Assembly (NCBI GenBank): GCA_947588815.1
Contig: CANQAG010000002.1
Location: forward strand, 1 to 64,000
Direction of reading: 5' to 3'
From: an uncultured Bacilli bacterium
Lineage (GTDB): Bacteria > Bacillota_I > Bacilli_A > RFN20 > CAG-449
Length of the DNA stretch: 64,000 nucleotides
Part shown: positions 19,796 to 28,790 of the stretch, in pieces
Position numbering within the stretch: the stretch's first letter is position 1
How the letters are laid out: each line of letters begins with the position of its first letter
Program-made: the position numbers and the translations under genes
Notes under the pieces: generated by a model
What the model saw: the letters and a program-made list of their open reading frames with translations, nothing else
Told to the model about the DNA's origin: nothing
Databases searched by the model: none

Positions 19796-21133
19796 TCACC
19801 TATTCCTATAATTAAATATTATTGTTCCAACTGCAACCAACATCATTGCACCAAATATCACCCAATTCACCCAGGTAAACTCCCCTTTTATTAAATCGTT
19901 GATGGTTTTATATAATGATGATGCTGTAAAGACAGCTAGAAATAAATCCACTATTAACTTATTTTTTCTCTTCTTATCTTGGTAATGTGCTTCTTTAATC
20001 TTCTTTTGAGTTATTATTTGATTCAATACTGATTTATATAACTGCTTAACTTCAGATGTTTTTACCACCTGTGCAAAAATTCCCTTATAGAAAGTACTCA
20101 TGTTTGCACTAATTTCGTTATCAAGCTCAGCTTGGTAAAATTCGATGAGACTAGCAAGCCTTTGTAATTTTTCCATGCCTACATCGGAATTTTTATTTAC
20201 ATTGTCCATAGAGTTATCAGCTATGAACCATCTTGATTGTACATATAACTCAACCTTAATTAAATCAGCTACCACTGGATTTTCAAAAGCCTCTTCAACA
20301 TTTTCAAAAGCTTTTGGTGACTCAACCGCAACGGCTGACCACGAGTAATAGGTCATCGTTTCTCCAAATGATACCTGAGCTGGTGATTCTTCTGCCTCTA
20401 ATGTCATAATTGCAGAATTGATGGCATCCCACCTCGTGGGGTCGGTAACTCGACTAAAAAATGAGGACATCATCAAGTGATTAACTTCATTTTTTGACAA
20501 TTCTCCTTTTGTTAGCAAATAAATAGTCAACACATAGGAAAGTCCATTATTCTTGTAGGTTTTGGCGCCAGTATACTTTCGTAGGTGCATTATTTCTCCT
20601 TTTTTTGCTCCTTCAGAAACCAATTTCCAACACAACTCCCGAAATTCTAACATCTTATTTTCTTCTTCTAAAAAAACATCATCACCATTATATTTATTTA
20701 AAATGGTGGCTTGTGTAATTTTTTTTTGATAATTTACTATCAAAGCTTTATTGCATCTTGAAATAGTCGAATCCGTGTTTTTAAAAGCTATATCATCAAA
20801 GTCAGAAAGCAGAAAATTTCCAATTCCGTTAGCTAAAATAAAGCAAAATAGTCTTGGAGTTATTTTAGCGTAGCAAATGGCTTGTTCTGATAGTGTATTG
20901 CTTATATATTTTACACCTGTAACCATTTTTCTAGAATAAGACAAAGTTATATTCTTTTTAATGGTTATTTCCTTCGAAGCACATTCAGCACTAAGTTGCG
21001 TAACAAACTTATCTGCAAATTTTAAATTTTTGGAGTTATTCAAACTAAGGCAATCGAAAAAAGCACAACCTAAATCAAAAGGAATAATATGTAATTGTGG
21101 AACTCCTAGTCTTTCCATGCTCCTATTCTCCAA
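19796..21133 (-). CDS. Uncharacterised 445-aa protein with two C-terminal TM helices
   Basis: LIVDLFLAVFTASSLYKTI and WVIFGAMMLVAVGTIIFNYR; stop is 4 nt from the hydrolase start, so likely one operon. Confidence 0.65.
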   Translation of the reverse strand: MENRSMERLGVPQLHIIPFDLGCAFFDCLSLNNSKNLKFADKFVTQLSAECASKEITIKKNITLSYSRKMVTGVKYISNTLSEQAICYAKITPRLFCFILANGIGNFLLSDFDDIAFKNTDSTISRCNKALIVNYQKKITQATILNKYNGDDVFLEEENKMLEFRELCWKLVSEGAKKGEIMHLRKYTGAKTYKNNGLSYVLTIYLLTKGELSKNEVNHLMMSSFFSRVTDPTRWDAINSAIMTLEAEESPAQVSFGETMTYYSWSAVAVESPKAFENVEEAFENPVVADLIKVELYVQSRWFIADNSMDNVNKNSDVGMEKLQRLASLIEFYQAELDNEISANMSTFYKGIFAQVVKTSEVKQLYKSVLNQIITQKKIKEAHYQDKKRKNKLIVDLFLAVFTASSLYKTINDLIKGEFTWVNWVIFGAMMLVAVGTIIFNYRNR

Positions 21134-21246
21134 TCACTTTTTTATTTATATTACCATATTTAAACTAAAAAATCAAAGATATTACACATCTAGTTTTAGT
21201 TACCCTTTACAAATTTTTATATTGCTTAATTAAAATTAACTTTTAT

Positions 21247-21290
21247 ATTTATACTTTTATTTTGCTTCCGTTTTTGAAGTAGAACTCTAT
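21247..21290. repeat. Repeat R2b
   Basis: See R2a; minus strand reads IEFYFKNGSKIKV-stop. Confidence 0.7.
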
Positions 21291-21336
21291 AAAAAAAGAC
21301 TGACACATTGTATCAATCTGTTTCTTTCAATATGGC
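21282..21336. repeat. Repeat R3b, extra copy of the tRNA-His downstream terminator
   Basis: gaactctataaaaaaagactgacacattgtatcaatctgtttctttcaatatgg vs 22296-22348. Confidence 0.75.
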
Positions 21337-21360
21337 AAAAGAGTACCATTTTGATACAAT

Positions 21361-21400
21361 GCACGCAGTTGCACGCAAATGAACGCAATTGCACGTAAGC
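21361..21400. repeat. 10-bp-periodic repeat, 4 units
   Basis: gcacgcagtt gcacgcaaat gaacgcaatt gcacgtaagc. Confidence 0.65.
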
Positions 21401-21542
21401 AAAAAAGCCACAACCATATTTTTGGAGTGGCAGAAGCTTTATCTTCGAGTAGAGGATATTCTACTATTTTTTAACATAATAATAGAAACATTAAACTAGC
21501 CATGGTTATAAATTATCATATAAATACTTATTTCAATGACCT

Positions 21543-21938
21543 TTAAAATTTCATATCATTTAGATCAGCATTAAATTCTTTTGTTACTTCAAGAATGACT
21601 TTATCACCAATTGTTGTGATTTTAAAATTTTTAAGCACTGGAAACTTTTCACTTTGAAATTTTTTAACCATTTCTTTTGCTTCTTGTTCTGTTGTCAATT
21701 CAAAAGTTTCAACTGTTTTTAGAAGTTTCATATTGTTTATCCTTTCTAAGCCAAGCAAATTATCTGTAGTAGTATGAAAATACATGGCAAGTATAGGAAG
21801 CATAGAAATGTCAGGGCAATTTACATCATTTTCCCATCGTGAAACAGTTTGAATTGAAACACCCATTTTATCTGCTAATTCTTCTTGGGTAATTCTCATA
21901 GCATTTCTTAATTCTTTAATTTTAGTACCTATTTTCAT
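21543..21938 (-). CDS. XRE family HTH regulator
   Basis: IKELRNAMRITQEELADKMGVSIQTVSRWENDVNCPDISMLPILAMYFHTTTDNLLG. Confidence 0.9.
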   Translation of the reverse strand: MKIGTKIKELRNAMRITQEELADKMGVSIQTVSRWENDVNCPDISMLPILAMYFHTTTDNLLGLERINNMKLLKTVETFELTTEQEAKEMVKKFQSEKFPVLKNFKITTIGDKVILEVTKEFNADLNDMKF

Positions 21939-22143
21939 ATATTTACCTCCATTTAGCTCAATAATATTATCTAAAATCCTTTTAAAAATTTAATCACGTA
22001 GAATAATAAAAAATTTAACAAGTTTGTTAAGAATGAATAAAATTATGTTTGTTGTATTTCTTGTATTTATTGTATCATCTTTTTTACGTTCTATCTAATT
22101 ATTCATTACATTTGCAATAATCTCATAATAGTTTCAAAAATAC

Positions 22144-22193
22144 CCTTTCATCTCCTATCGTCGTCTTTCGTCATCTATCGTCTCCTATCGTCG
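22144..22193. repeat. 10-bp-periodic repeat, about 5 units
   Basis: cctttca / tctcctatcg / tcgtctttcg / tcatctatcg / tctcctatcg / tcg. Confidence 0.75.
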
Positions 22194-22220
22194 CAACCCT
22201 GATTTAAAACATCAAAAAAA

Positions 22221-22270
22221 GGTTCTAGAAAAATGCAACTTCTGCACTTACTAAGACCTATTTTTCTTTA
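22221..22270. repeat. Repeat R1b
   Basis: See R1a. Confidence 0.6.
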
Positions 22271-22302
22271 AAACTACATAGACGTTGAGAGTCGAACTCA
22301 AT

Positions 22303-22335
22303 AAAAAACAGACTGACACATTGTATCAATCTGGT
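22303..22335 (-). terminator. tRNA-His terminator (also part of repeat R3a, 22296-22348)
   Basis: Minus strand CAGATTGATA-CAATG-TGTCAGTCTG-TTTTTT, 10-bp stem. Confidence 0.85.
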
Positions 22336-22345
22336 TCTTTCAATA

Positions 22346-22422
22346 TGGGGCGAACGATGGGAATCGAACCCACGAGTGTCTGGTTCACAGCCAGATGTGT
22401 TAACCACTTCACCACATTCGCC
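22346..22422 (-). tRNA. tRNA-His (GTG anticodon), CCA encoded, G-1 encoded
   Basis: Minus strand ggcgaatgtggtgaagtggttaacacatctggctGTGaaccagacactcgtgggttcgattcccatcgttcgccCCA; cloverleaf arms complete. Confidence 0.96.
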
Positions 22423-22493
22423 ATTAGCGTTTTAATTCTAACCAAAGATAAGGTTTTTGTAAAGAGTTATTTTATCAAAAACCTAAAACGCTT

Positions 22494-23162
22494 TTATTCT
22501 GCATTGTCATTAACAAAAGAATCAAATTCGACTATGCTCTTTAATATTCCAATTACTAGCATTACATCATCTTTTTTTAATTTATCATTGCCTCTTGGAA
22601 TGAAAAAATCACCACCGCGAATTACACCCGCCACATTAACTTCGAACTTATTTCGAACATCCATTTCAATCAAAGTCTTAGCCATATCATGCTTTAGTTT
22701 TATTTGTAGCAAACTATAATCGTTTGTTACTTTATAATAATCAAGCACATTGTCGCTTGAAATATGGTTTGCCAAAGAAATTGCCGATGCCTCTTCTGGA
22801 ATAATAGTGTCGGTAGCTCCTAAACGTTGCATTACCGATTCATATTGTTCGTCATCGACGCGAACAGTGATTTTCTTAACACCTAATTCCTTAAGGTTGA
22901 TAGTCGCTAAAATTGTGGCTTGCAGATTATTGCCTATCGCCACTACGGCATGATCAATATTGCTGATTCCGATTTGTTTTAAAACATTGATTTTAGTAGC
23001 ATCACCGATCACACATGCATCTGTAAATTCATTTGCCTGTGCCACACAATCTTCATTGATATCGATCGCTAAAATATCCGCTTTCATTTCGGCTAAAGTT
23101 TTGACGATTGCTAAACCAAAACGTCCTAATCCGATAACCATAAAACTCTTTTTAGTTTTCAT
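22494..23162 (-). CDS. ktrA: KtrA/TrkA-type RCK potassium transport regulator
   Basis: VIGLGRFGLAIVKTLAEMKADILAIDINED Rossmann; ~220 aa single RCK. Confidence 0.93.
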   Translation of the reverse strand: MKTKKSFMVIGLGRFGLAIVKTLAEMKADILAIDINEDCVAQANEFTDACVIGDATKINVLKQIGISNIDHAVVAIGNNLQATILATINLKELGVKKITVRVDDEQYESVMQRLGATDTIIPEEASAISLANHISSDNVLDYYKVTNDYSLLQIKLKHDMAKTLIEMDVRNKFEVNVAGVIRGGDFFIPRGNDKLKKDDVMLVIGILKSIVEFDSFVNDNAE

Positions 23163-23174
23163 CCTTTTTCCTCC

Positions 23175-24509
23175 TTATCCGATGATAATTTTTTCTTCGA
23201 GATAACGAACCTCGCCTTGTGTTTCAAGATTCCATTTTTTATTCCATAAACTCATAATGGTAAGAGGTCCAACACGTCCTAAAAACATCGTAAGACAAAT
23301 CAATAGTTTCGCAACAACACTTAAACTAGAGGTAATTCCCATTGAAAGTCCTACCGTTCCAAATGCCGAAACCACTTCAAATAATATCGCATTTAACGGA
23401 AGATTTGAATCCGTAAAACTGATAACAAGCGCAATAAGCATAATGTACATTACTGAAATGGAAACAAGCGAAAATGCTTTGATAATCGTCTTATTAGATA
23501 AACTTTTGTAACCGATTCTCGGATTTTTACCTTTAGCAAAGGCGATGATTGCAAGAATAATCGCGAAGAAAGTTGTGGTTTTAACCCCACCGCCGGTCGA
23601 GCATGGCGAAGCACCGATAAACATTAGCATAATAATGACTATCAATCCCGAATTGGAAAGCGCCGCTAAATCGAATGAAGCAAATCCCGCGGTTCTAGAA
23701 CTAATCGAAGTGTTGAAAGCTTGAAACCAAGAGATTTGATTCCACATCGCAAGTTTAATAAATAAGGTACCAAATACAATCAATATGGCAGAACTGATAA
23801 GCACGATTTTCGAATGAACATTTAAGCGTTTTAAACTCTTTTTATCCAAGAAGTCGGTTATAACGATAAAACCGATGCCACCTAAAATGATCAAAAGATC
23901 CGTATTGATATTTAATAAAATATTATCATGCAATCCGATCATACTATCCCCCGTTCCGAAAATATCAAAACCAGCGTTATTGAAACTGGAAATAGCATGA
24001 AAAATCCCAACACCGATGGCTTGAAAGAAGTTATTATAATGTGGCCATAGAATCAAGGTGTTCAAAATGGCACCGATGGCTTGAATCGTCAATGAAATTA
24101 CGATAATACGCTTTATCAACTTACTGATGCCTTCGGTTTGATTTTGATTGAGCGCTTCTTTCATCATCATTCTTTTCGACATATTTAATTTCCGTCCAAA
24201 AATAATGAAAAAGAAGATTGCAATAGTAAGTATGGAAAGACCTCCGATTTCAATCAAGACGCAAATTACCGCTTTTCCAAACACCGTGAATGTGCTTTCT
24301 AGATTGGCGATAGTGCTTAATCCCGTCACGCAAACCGCCGACACCGTCATGAACAAAGCGTCTAGAAAATCAAGGCTAATGTTAGATTTAGTTGCAAAAG
24401 GCAATAACAATAAAAGAGTTCCCAATAAAATAATTGCTAAAAAACTAGCGACAATCCTTAAATATGGCGAACTTTTTCTTCCTTTTAACTTTAACTTTAA
24501 AAGCTTCAT
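23175..24509 (-). CDS. ktrB: KtrB/TrkH family potassium channel subunit
   Basis: SAVCVTGLST, NAGFDIFG, SRTAGFASFD, SPCSTGGGVKTTT filter motifs. Confidence 0.93.
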   Translation of the reverse strand: MKLLKLKLKGRKSSPYLRIVASFLAIILLGTLLLLLPFATKSNISLDFLDALFMTVSAVCVTGLSTIANLESTFTVFGKAVICVLIEIGGLSILTIAIFFFIIFGRKLNMSKRMMMKEALNQNQTEGISKLIKRIIVISLTIQAIGAILNTLILWPHYNNFFQAIGVGIFHAISSFNNAGFDIFGTGDSMIGLHDNILLNINTDLLIILGGIGFIVITDFLDKKSLKRLNVHSKIVLISSAILIVFGTLFIKLAMWNQISWFQAFNTSISSRTAGFASFDLAALSNSGLIVIIMLMFIGASPCSTGGGVKTTTFFAIILAIIAFAKGKNPRIGYKSLSNKTIIKAFSLVSISVMYIMLIALVISFTDSNLPLNAILFEVVSAFGTVGLSMGITSSLSVVAKLLICLTMFLGRVGPLTIMSLWNKKWNLETQGEVRYLEEKIIIG

Positions 24510-24668
24510 TTTAATCAGCCTCTTTAATGCTAATTATTATAGCACTATAAATATCAAAATCATAATTTGTAAAGTAAAATAATAAAAATCTATTATTTAA
24601 AACGAAAATAAATTAAAATTATATTTTGCCGATAACTTATGTTATAATGCTCGAAGAGGAGAATCCTA

Positions 24669-25541
24669 ATGTCTAATAAATATGTAATTATCACAGATAG
24701 TTGTTCTGATTTAACAACCGAAATTATCGAAAAATATCACTTGTACGTGATTCCGATGTCCTTTAATATTAAAGGAAAAAATTATCTAAATTACCCTGAT
24801 GAACGGGAAATAAAAACTCACGATTTCTATGAGATGATGCGTAACAAAGAAGTAGCCACCACATCACAAGTTGCACCTGGCGACTTTTTGAAAGTTTTTG
24901 AAAAATATCTTCAAGATGGTTACGATATTTTATCGTTATCATTTTCAAGTGCTCTTTCCGGAACCTATAATTCCTCTTTAGTGGCTAAAGATGTATTACA
25001 AGAACAATATCCGGAACAAAAAATTGTTTGTGTCGATTCCCTTTGCGCTTCGATGGGCGAAGGATTATTCGTGTATTATGCCGCGAAAATGCAACAAGAA
25101 GGTAAAACCCTTGAAGAAGTGGCCGCTTGGTTAGAAGAAAACAAACTTCATTTTGCCCACTGGTTTACGGTCGATGATATCGGAACCTTAAAAAGAGGCG
25201 GCCGTTTGTCGGCAACCAAAGCTTTTTTAGCGACTATTTTAAACTTCAAGCCGGTTCTTCATGTTTCAGATGAAGGTAAGTTAGTCCCGGCTTTTAAAGT
25301 CAGAGGTCGCAGAAAATCAATTATGACCATTATCGAACAAGTGAAAGCAACCATCACCAACCCTGAGGGGCAAACGATTTTTATTTCTCATGGCGATAGT
25401 TTTAACGAAGCCAAAGAAATCGGCGATGAATTGGAAAAAAGTTTAAAGGTCAAAGTTATCTACAATTCGATTGGTCCGGTAATTGGAGCACACTCCGGTC
25501 CTAACACTCTCGCCGTGTTCTTTTTAGGAAATAAACGATAA
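24669..25541 (+). CDS. DegV family fatty-acid-binding protein
   Basis: VIITDSCSDLTTEI, TSQVAPGDF, SFSSALSGTYNS, DIGTLKRGGRLS. Confidence 0.95.
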   Translation: MSNKYVIITDSCSDLTTEIIEKYHLYVIPMSFNIKGKNYLNYPDEREIKTHDFYEMMRNKEVATTSQVAPGDFLKVFEKYLQDGYDILSLSFSSALSGTYNSSLVAKDVLQEQYPEQKIVCVDSLCASMGEGLFVYYAAKMQQEGKTLEEVAAWLEENKLHFAHWFTVDDIGTLKRGGRLSATKAFLATILNFKPVLHVSDEGKLVPAFKVRGRRKSIMTIIEQVKATITNPEGQTIFISHGDSFNEAKEIGDELEKSLKVKVIYNSIGPVIGAHSGPNTLAVFFLGNKR

Positions 25542-25602
25542 TCTAGTTACTTAATATTTTTTTGAGTTATAATAACCATAGAGTCTATTTAGGAGGAATA
25601 CT

Positions 25603-27288
25603 ATGCCTGATAAAATAAAATTTTTCGCATTAGGTGGCCTTGACGAAAGCGGAAAAAATATGTTTGTCTTGGAAATAAATGGCGACATTTTTGTTCTTGA
25701 CGCCGGGTTAAAATATCCCGACAAGTACATTCCCGGTGTCGACACTATCATTCCAAAATACGATTATTTAAAAGAAAACAAACAACGTATCGTCGCTTTT
25801 TTGATAAGTCATGGGCACGATGATCAAATGGGGGCTTTGCCTTATATATATCAAGATATAAAGGCTCCGATTTATTGTTCCAAAATCACCTCTAAGATGA
25901 TCGATTTGACCACCAAAGAATTTAAGTTAAAAGGCAATAATTACGACTATCACTTTATCGAAGATGGTGACACGTTAAATATCAAAGGTCATAAAATTCT
26001 TGTAGCCGGGATGACACATTCAATTTCCGGAGCTTTTTCGTTTTGTTTTGATACCGATCATGGCTATATAGTATATACTGGTGATTTTATCGCCGATTAC
26101 GGTGCTCCCAAAAATCATCGAATGAATCTCGCTTTATTGGCGGAAGTCGCTTCTAAAGGAGTTTTGTTATTGCTCAGTGAATCAGCGGATGCCGATAAAG
26201 TCGGTCACACTTCACCCTATCATCGACTCACCCCACACATCGATTCGCTATTTACCGATTCGCCAGGGCGCATTTTTATCGCCCTTTATTCTCAAAATGT
26301 TTTTAATCAACAAGAAGTGATCGATCTTGCTAACCGCACTAACAAAAAAATTATTTTCTACAACGGCGATAACGAACTCGACCGTGTTACTGATTTGCGG
26401 GACAAAGGTTTGGAAAACATCGATACCAAGGTAGTCTATCCTTTCAATGAAATCGAACGACTTCGTAACCAAGATACTTTGGTATGCATTTCAGGATCCG
26501 GAGAAAAATTATTTGCTACTCTTTCTGAAATCGGAAATCAAGAAGACCGCGATCGCATTTTCAATATTGTCGAAAACGATACCTTCATCGTTGCTTGTCC
26601 TCCGGTACCCGGTACTGAAACTTGTGCGACACCGGCTCTTGACAGTCTCTATCGAACCGGTGCCAAAGTCATCAATTTGACGCGCAAAGACATCTTTTCA
26701 ATGCACGCTCGAGAAGAAGATCTAAAAATGTTAATATCATTATTAAGACCGAAGTATTATCTTCCTGTCAAAGGAGATTTTAAAAATTTGATGGCCAATG
26801 CCAAAATCGCCTTGAACATGAATATGCACTACAATCATTCAAATATATTCGTGTTTGATAACGGCATGATTTTAAATATCGATAATGGCATCGCCAAACC
26901 CGATTTCAAAAATCAAATTCCAGTCGGCGACATCATGGTCGATGGGATGGATGTCGGCAATCTTAAATCAAGTGTGATTACCGAGCGACAAAAAATGGCA
27001 AATGATGGTGTCATCGTCTTAGGGATTACCGTTTCATTAAAAGAAAAGAAAATCACCAATGGACCGGATGTTCAAATGCGTGGGTTTATCTTCTTGAAAG
27101 ACTCTGAAGCCATCGTTAAAGAAATCACCAATATCTTCGTCACCAATACCAGCAATTTTTTAAGCGGAGCTTCCCCCACCATCGAGGAAACTGAAAATAA
27201 AATCAGCGATAGAATATTCAAATATGTTCGTTCTCAAACCGGAAAAACACCTTTGATTATTCCACAGATTATCAATATCGATGAATAA
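25603..27288 (+). CDS. rnj: Ribonuclease J
   Basis: GGLDESGKNM, SHGHDDQMGALPYI (variant HxHxDH), beta-CASP region, C-terminal domain. Confidence 0.93.
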   Translation: MPDKIKFFALGGLDESGKNMFVLEINGDIFVLDAGLKYPDKYIPGVDTIIPKYDYLKENKQRIVAFLISHGHDDQMGALPYIYQDIKAPIYCSKITSKMIDLTTKEFKLKGNNYDYHFIEDGDTLNIKGHKILVAGMTHSISGAFSFCFDTDHGYIVYTGDFIADYGAPKNHRMNLALLAEVASKGVLLLLSESADADKVGHTSPYHRLTPHIDSLFTDSPGRIFIALYSQNVFNQQEVIDLANRTNKKIIFYNGDNELDRVTDLRDKGLENIDTKVVYPFNEIERLRNQDTLVCISGSGEKLFATLSEIGNQEDRDRIFNIVENDTFIVACPPVPGTETCATPALDSLYRTGAKVINLTRKDIFSMHAREEDLKMLISLLRPKYYLPVKGDFKNLMANAKIALNMNMHYNHSNIFVFDNGMILNIDNGIAKPDFKNQIPVGDIMVDGMDVGNLKSSVITERQKMANDGVIVLGITVSLKEKKITNGPDVQMRGFIFLKDSEAIVKEITNIFVTNTSNFLSGASPTIEETENKISDRIFKYVRSQTGKTPLIIPQIINIDE

Positions 27289-27310
27289 AGCGACAATCGT
27301 CGCTTTTTTT
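27289..27310 (+). terminator. Rho-independent terminator
   Basis: agcgac-aatc-gtcgcttttttt. Confidence 0.8.
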
Positions 27311-27360
27311 ATGAGTTAAATTAAAGCTTGTCTGTATCTTATTTAAATAACCATATAAAT

Positions 27361-27391
27361 GAGGTTCTATTTTACTTAACCTCTTTTTCCC
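27361..27391 (+). terminator. Second Rho-independent terminator
   Basis: gaggtt-ctattttactt-aacctctttttcc. Confidence 0.65.
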
Positions 27392-27575
27392 TTAAAAGAA
27401 GCAGATTGATGCAACAATCAATTTTTTTATGAAATCTCTTTTATTAACATTAAATTTTTTTAATTATAAATATTTTTGTTGAATATTATAAATAAAAGAG
27501 GTAGAATCTTGTACAAATTTACAATTTATTAACAATTGTAATTTCTATATCTATGTAGGATAAAAGGAGGAATTA

Positions 27576-28763
27576 ATGAAAAAAAGTTTTGGTATTATTT
27601 TACTCTCTACTATTTTCTTAATAAGTTGTCAACAGGCAACAAGTGAAGAAACCAGTGGAGTTTCCTCAAATAATTCAATTTCAAGCAGTGAAATTTCCGA
27701 AGATTTAAATTCATCTAATACATTCGAATTTGAATTTGATGTACACTATAAATCAACTACTTGGAATGAACAACTCTTAAAAGCGATTGCCTATTTCACA
27801 GGTGATGAAAATAGTGATCTAGTTCCGTCGGTGAATGCAGATAGCTATGAATATTACTTTACAGTTGACGAATATTCCGACGTGGAAATTCTTGTCATCA
27901 ATTGTAATAATATTAATCCTGATACAATCGTAGATACTTATGAAGAAAGTTTAATAGAAAACGGCTTTCAACTAGGAGAACAACCCTATGGATTTATGGA
28001 ACTCAATGTTACAGATGATTTAATGGTTCAATATGCCCTTGGAGAAACGAATCTACTCCATCCTTATCCATATTTAGAACTGATTGTCTACACATACGCG
28101 ACGAGAATGGTAGAATGGCCTAAAAATGCTATCTCTCTCATTACCGCGGAAGAAGTTCCAGAAGTTAAAGCAAAATCATATGAAGCCTTAGTAGATTTTG
28201 ATATTTATTATAGACCTAGATTAGATATTATTTGTTATAATACGGACTTTCGTTTTGTAAGTGAATATGAAGCAATTTTAGAAGACGCAGGTTATACCAT
28301 TGAAAAAAGTATCAATTTATCAACCGCGGTAACTGAAAAAGGGACAAGAATCATGTATTCCTTTGATACTTATAGTCATTCACTTACTCTATATGTCTCT
28401 AATGATTGGCCTTATGCGGATATCATGGCACTGCTAGGATTTGATCTTCCAAGATTAGATGTAAGTGGCGCAGAATTCTCTTTCCAATATTATACCTATG
28501 ATGATGGTTCAGAATCCTTAGCGTTATATTATGAGCCTGTTACCAAATCCTCTCTTGCGACTTATGGTTCATTACTTGAAGCTATTGAATTTAGTCAATA
28601 TGGTCAAGAAGCGACAGAAGTTTATAATGAAGGAACTTTAGAGCAACTTACAATCACTTCAAGAGATTATCTCATGAATGAAGGGGACGAAGAAAATGAA
28701 CATTGGATTCAACTCTTATATTGTGAAGAACAAAGTTCACTAGCAATTGTAATTTATTGGTAA
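27576..28763 (+). CDS. Lipoprotein with three copies of a W..LG.(D/E).P module
   Basis: IILLSTIFLISC lipobox; aggagg RBS; internal repeats read by eye. Confidence 0.75.
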   Translation: MKKSFGIILLSTIFLISCQQATSEETSGVSSNNSISSSEISEDLNSSNTFEFEFDVHYKSTTWNEQLLKAIAYFTGDENSDLVPSVNADSYEYYFTVDEYSDVEILVINCNNINPDTIVDTYEESLIENGFQLGEQPYGFMELNVTDDLMVQYALGETNLLHPYPYLELIVYTYATRMVEWPKNAISLITAEEVPEVKAKSYEALVDFDIYYRPRLDIICYNTDFRFVSEYEAILEDAGYTIEKSINLSTAVTEKGTRIMYSFDTYSHSLTLYVSNDWPYADIMALLGFDLPRLDVSGAEFSFQYYTYDDGSESLALYYEPVTKSSLATYGSLLEAIEFSQYGQEATEVYNEGTLEQLTITSRDYLMNEGDEENEHWIQLLYCEEQSSLAIVIYW

Positions 28764-28790
28764 TAAAAATATATGAAAGGAAAATAATTT

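Noticed and set aside
21361-22193. CRISPR array
   Set aside because: The periodic repeats are 10 bp with no spacers of 25-40 bp and no cas genes nearby
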